Shown here in pieces: positions 4,933-5,384 of a DNA stretch of 5,384 bases (its first letter is position 1; the number at the start of each line of letters is the position of its first letter). The notes under the pieces were generated by a model. That model was not told the origin of the DNA, did no database searches, and saw only the letters and a program-made list of their open reading frames with translations. The stretch is taken from positions 1-5,384 of the forward strand of contig JASHYV010000150.1 of assembly GCA_030064695.1 (NCBI GenBank). The letters run 5' to 3'. Position numbers and translations under genes: made by a program. The DNA comes from Thermoplasmata archaeon. Its GTDB lineage: Archaea > Thermoplasmatota > Thermoplasmata > UBA184.

Positions 4933-4955
4933 GCGACCGCGCGGACCCGCGTCGC
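4933..4955 (-). terminator. Weak hairpin between the right-edge gene and the DUF3198-like gene
   Basis: Bases 4933-4937 pair with 4951-4955 (5 bp). Past a bulged C at 4938, 4939-4941 can pair with 4948-4950, leaving a 6-base loop. It lies after the stop codon at 4964-4966 and before the next TATA box. No T-run follows. It may mark the end of the upstream transcript or be chance pairing in GC-rich DNA. Confidence 0.22.
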
Positions 4956-4963
4956 CCGCCCCG

Positions 4964-5384
4964 TCACTTCTTCGCGGCGCCCCCGTCGGTCCGGCCGAAG
5001 GTGGAGGTCCCGCCGGTCGGCAATGGGGGTCCCGAGCCGCCGGGGGGCGCGATCGTCGCCAAGGTGGGCCGCAGTCGCGTATAGACCAGGTAGCCGCCGA
5101 GCAGCGCCACCGCCGCTCCTCCGAACGCACCCTCCGTGCCGGCGAGGCCGCCGAGCCCGAGGAGGAAGAACCCGACCGCCTCGAAGACCCCGCCGGAGAG
5201 CGGCCCTCCGCTCCGGCGTCCGTCGGAGGCGGACGGGCGCATCGAGAGCAGGGCTCCCGACACCTCCAGCAGGATCACGGCGAGCGACATGAGCAGCACG
5301 AGGGCCACCCCCACCGAGGTGACGGCCCCCGGCCCCCCGAGGTACTGGGCCACCAGGGCGAGCGAGAGGATCCCGCCGATGGAG
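4964..5384 (-). CDS. Multi-pass membrane protein of unknown function, C-terminal part (cut by the right window edge)
   Basis: The reading frame is open to the window edge and gives 139 visible residues. A GTG at 5353 could act as a start. The residues before it (SIGGILSLAL) are hydrophobic and continue the same membrane segment, so the gene probably begins beyond the window. Hydrophobic segments lie at about visible residues 1-12, 22-46 and 62-95; the last is long and Gly-rich (AVGFFLLGLGGLAGTEGAFG) and may be two helices. A charged loop (MRPSASDGRRSG) lies between them. The protein ends in a Pro/Gly/Thr-rich soluble tail and AAKK. I recognise no family and see no enzymatic motif. It is separated from the next gene by 66 bases that include a promoter-like box, so it is probably on a different transcript. 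Confidence 0.68.
   Translation of the reverse strand, partial: SIGGILSLALVAQYLGGPGAVTSVGVALVLLMSLAVILLEVSGALLSMRPSASDGRRSGGPLSGGVFEAVGFFLLGLGGLAGTEGAFGGAAVALLGGYLVYTRLRPTLATIAPPGGSGPPLPTGGTSTFGRTDGGAAKK

Overview
The window is a compact stretch of very GC-rich DNA, and every gene I can support lies on the minus strand, so transcription runs from high to low coordinates. Four spacers hold A/T-rich TATA-like boxes in otherwise GC-rich DNA. Two of them are centred 25-27 nt before the start codon, as expected for leaderless archaeal mRNAs. Together with a likely DUF3198 protein (a family I recall mainly from Thermoplasmata) and an archaeal-style DUF4129/DUF58/MoxR cluster, this suggests a high-GC, uncultivated-type archaeon, probably of the Thermoplasmatota. 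The lineage is an inference; no rRNA or other marker is present.

Layout, in order of transcription from the right edge. (1) 5384-4964: the C-terminal part of a multi-pass membrane protein of unknown function, cut by the window edge. (2) 4897-4472: a 141-residue two-helix membrane protein, probably DUF3198. (3) 4418-3522: a 298-residue GNAT-superfamily protein resembling the COG3375 group. (4) 3470-381: a four-gene operon whose genes overlap by 4 bases at each junction. It encodes a membrane protein with a C-terminal DUF4129 domain, a 134-residue two-helix linker protein, a DUF58 protein (degenerate von Willebrand A type) and a 168-residue multi-pass membrane protein. (5) 380-123: a non-coding gap with several GC-rich inverted repeats and a strong TATA box. 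(6) 122-1: the N-terminus of a MoxR-type AAA+ ATPase, cut by the left edge.

Genes 4 to 6 form the known MoxR/DUF58/DUF4129 association. MoxR AAA+ ATPases work with vWA-like partners as chaperones or in complex maturation, and here the partner proteins look membrane-anchored. The DUF4129 protein carries a short external loop dense in N-glycosylation sequons, so the complex probably has a cell-surface role; the actual substrate is unknown. No transglutaminase-like gene, a frequent DUF4129 partner in bacteria, is seen in the window.

No tRNA, rRNA, CRISPR array, insertion sequence or phage gene was seen. The system is not completely new in type. Its least-described parts are the 134- and 168-residue membrane proteins, the sequon-rich loop, and the separately promoted moxR behind a structured spacer.
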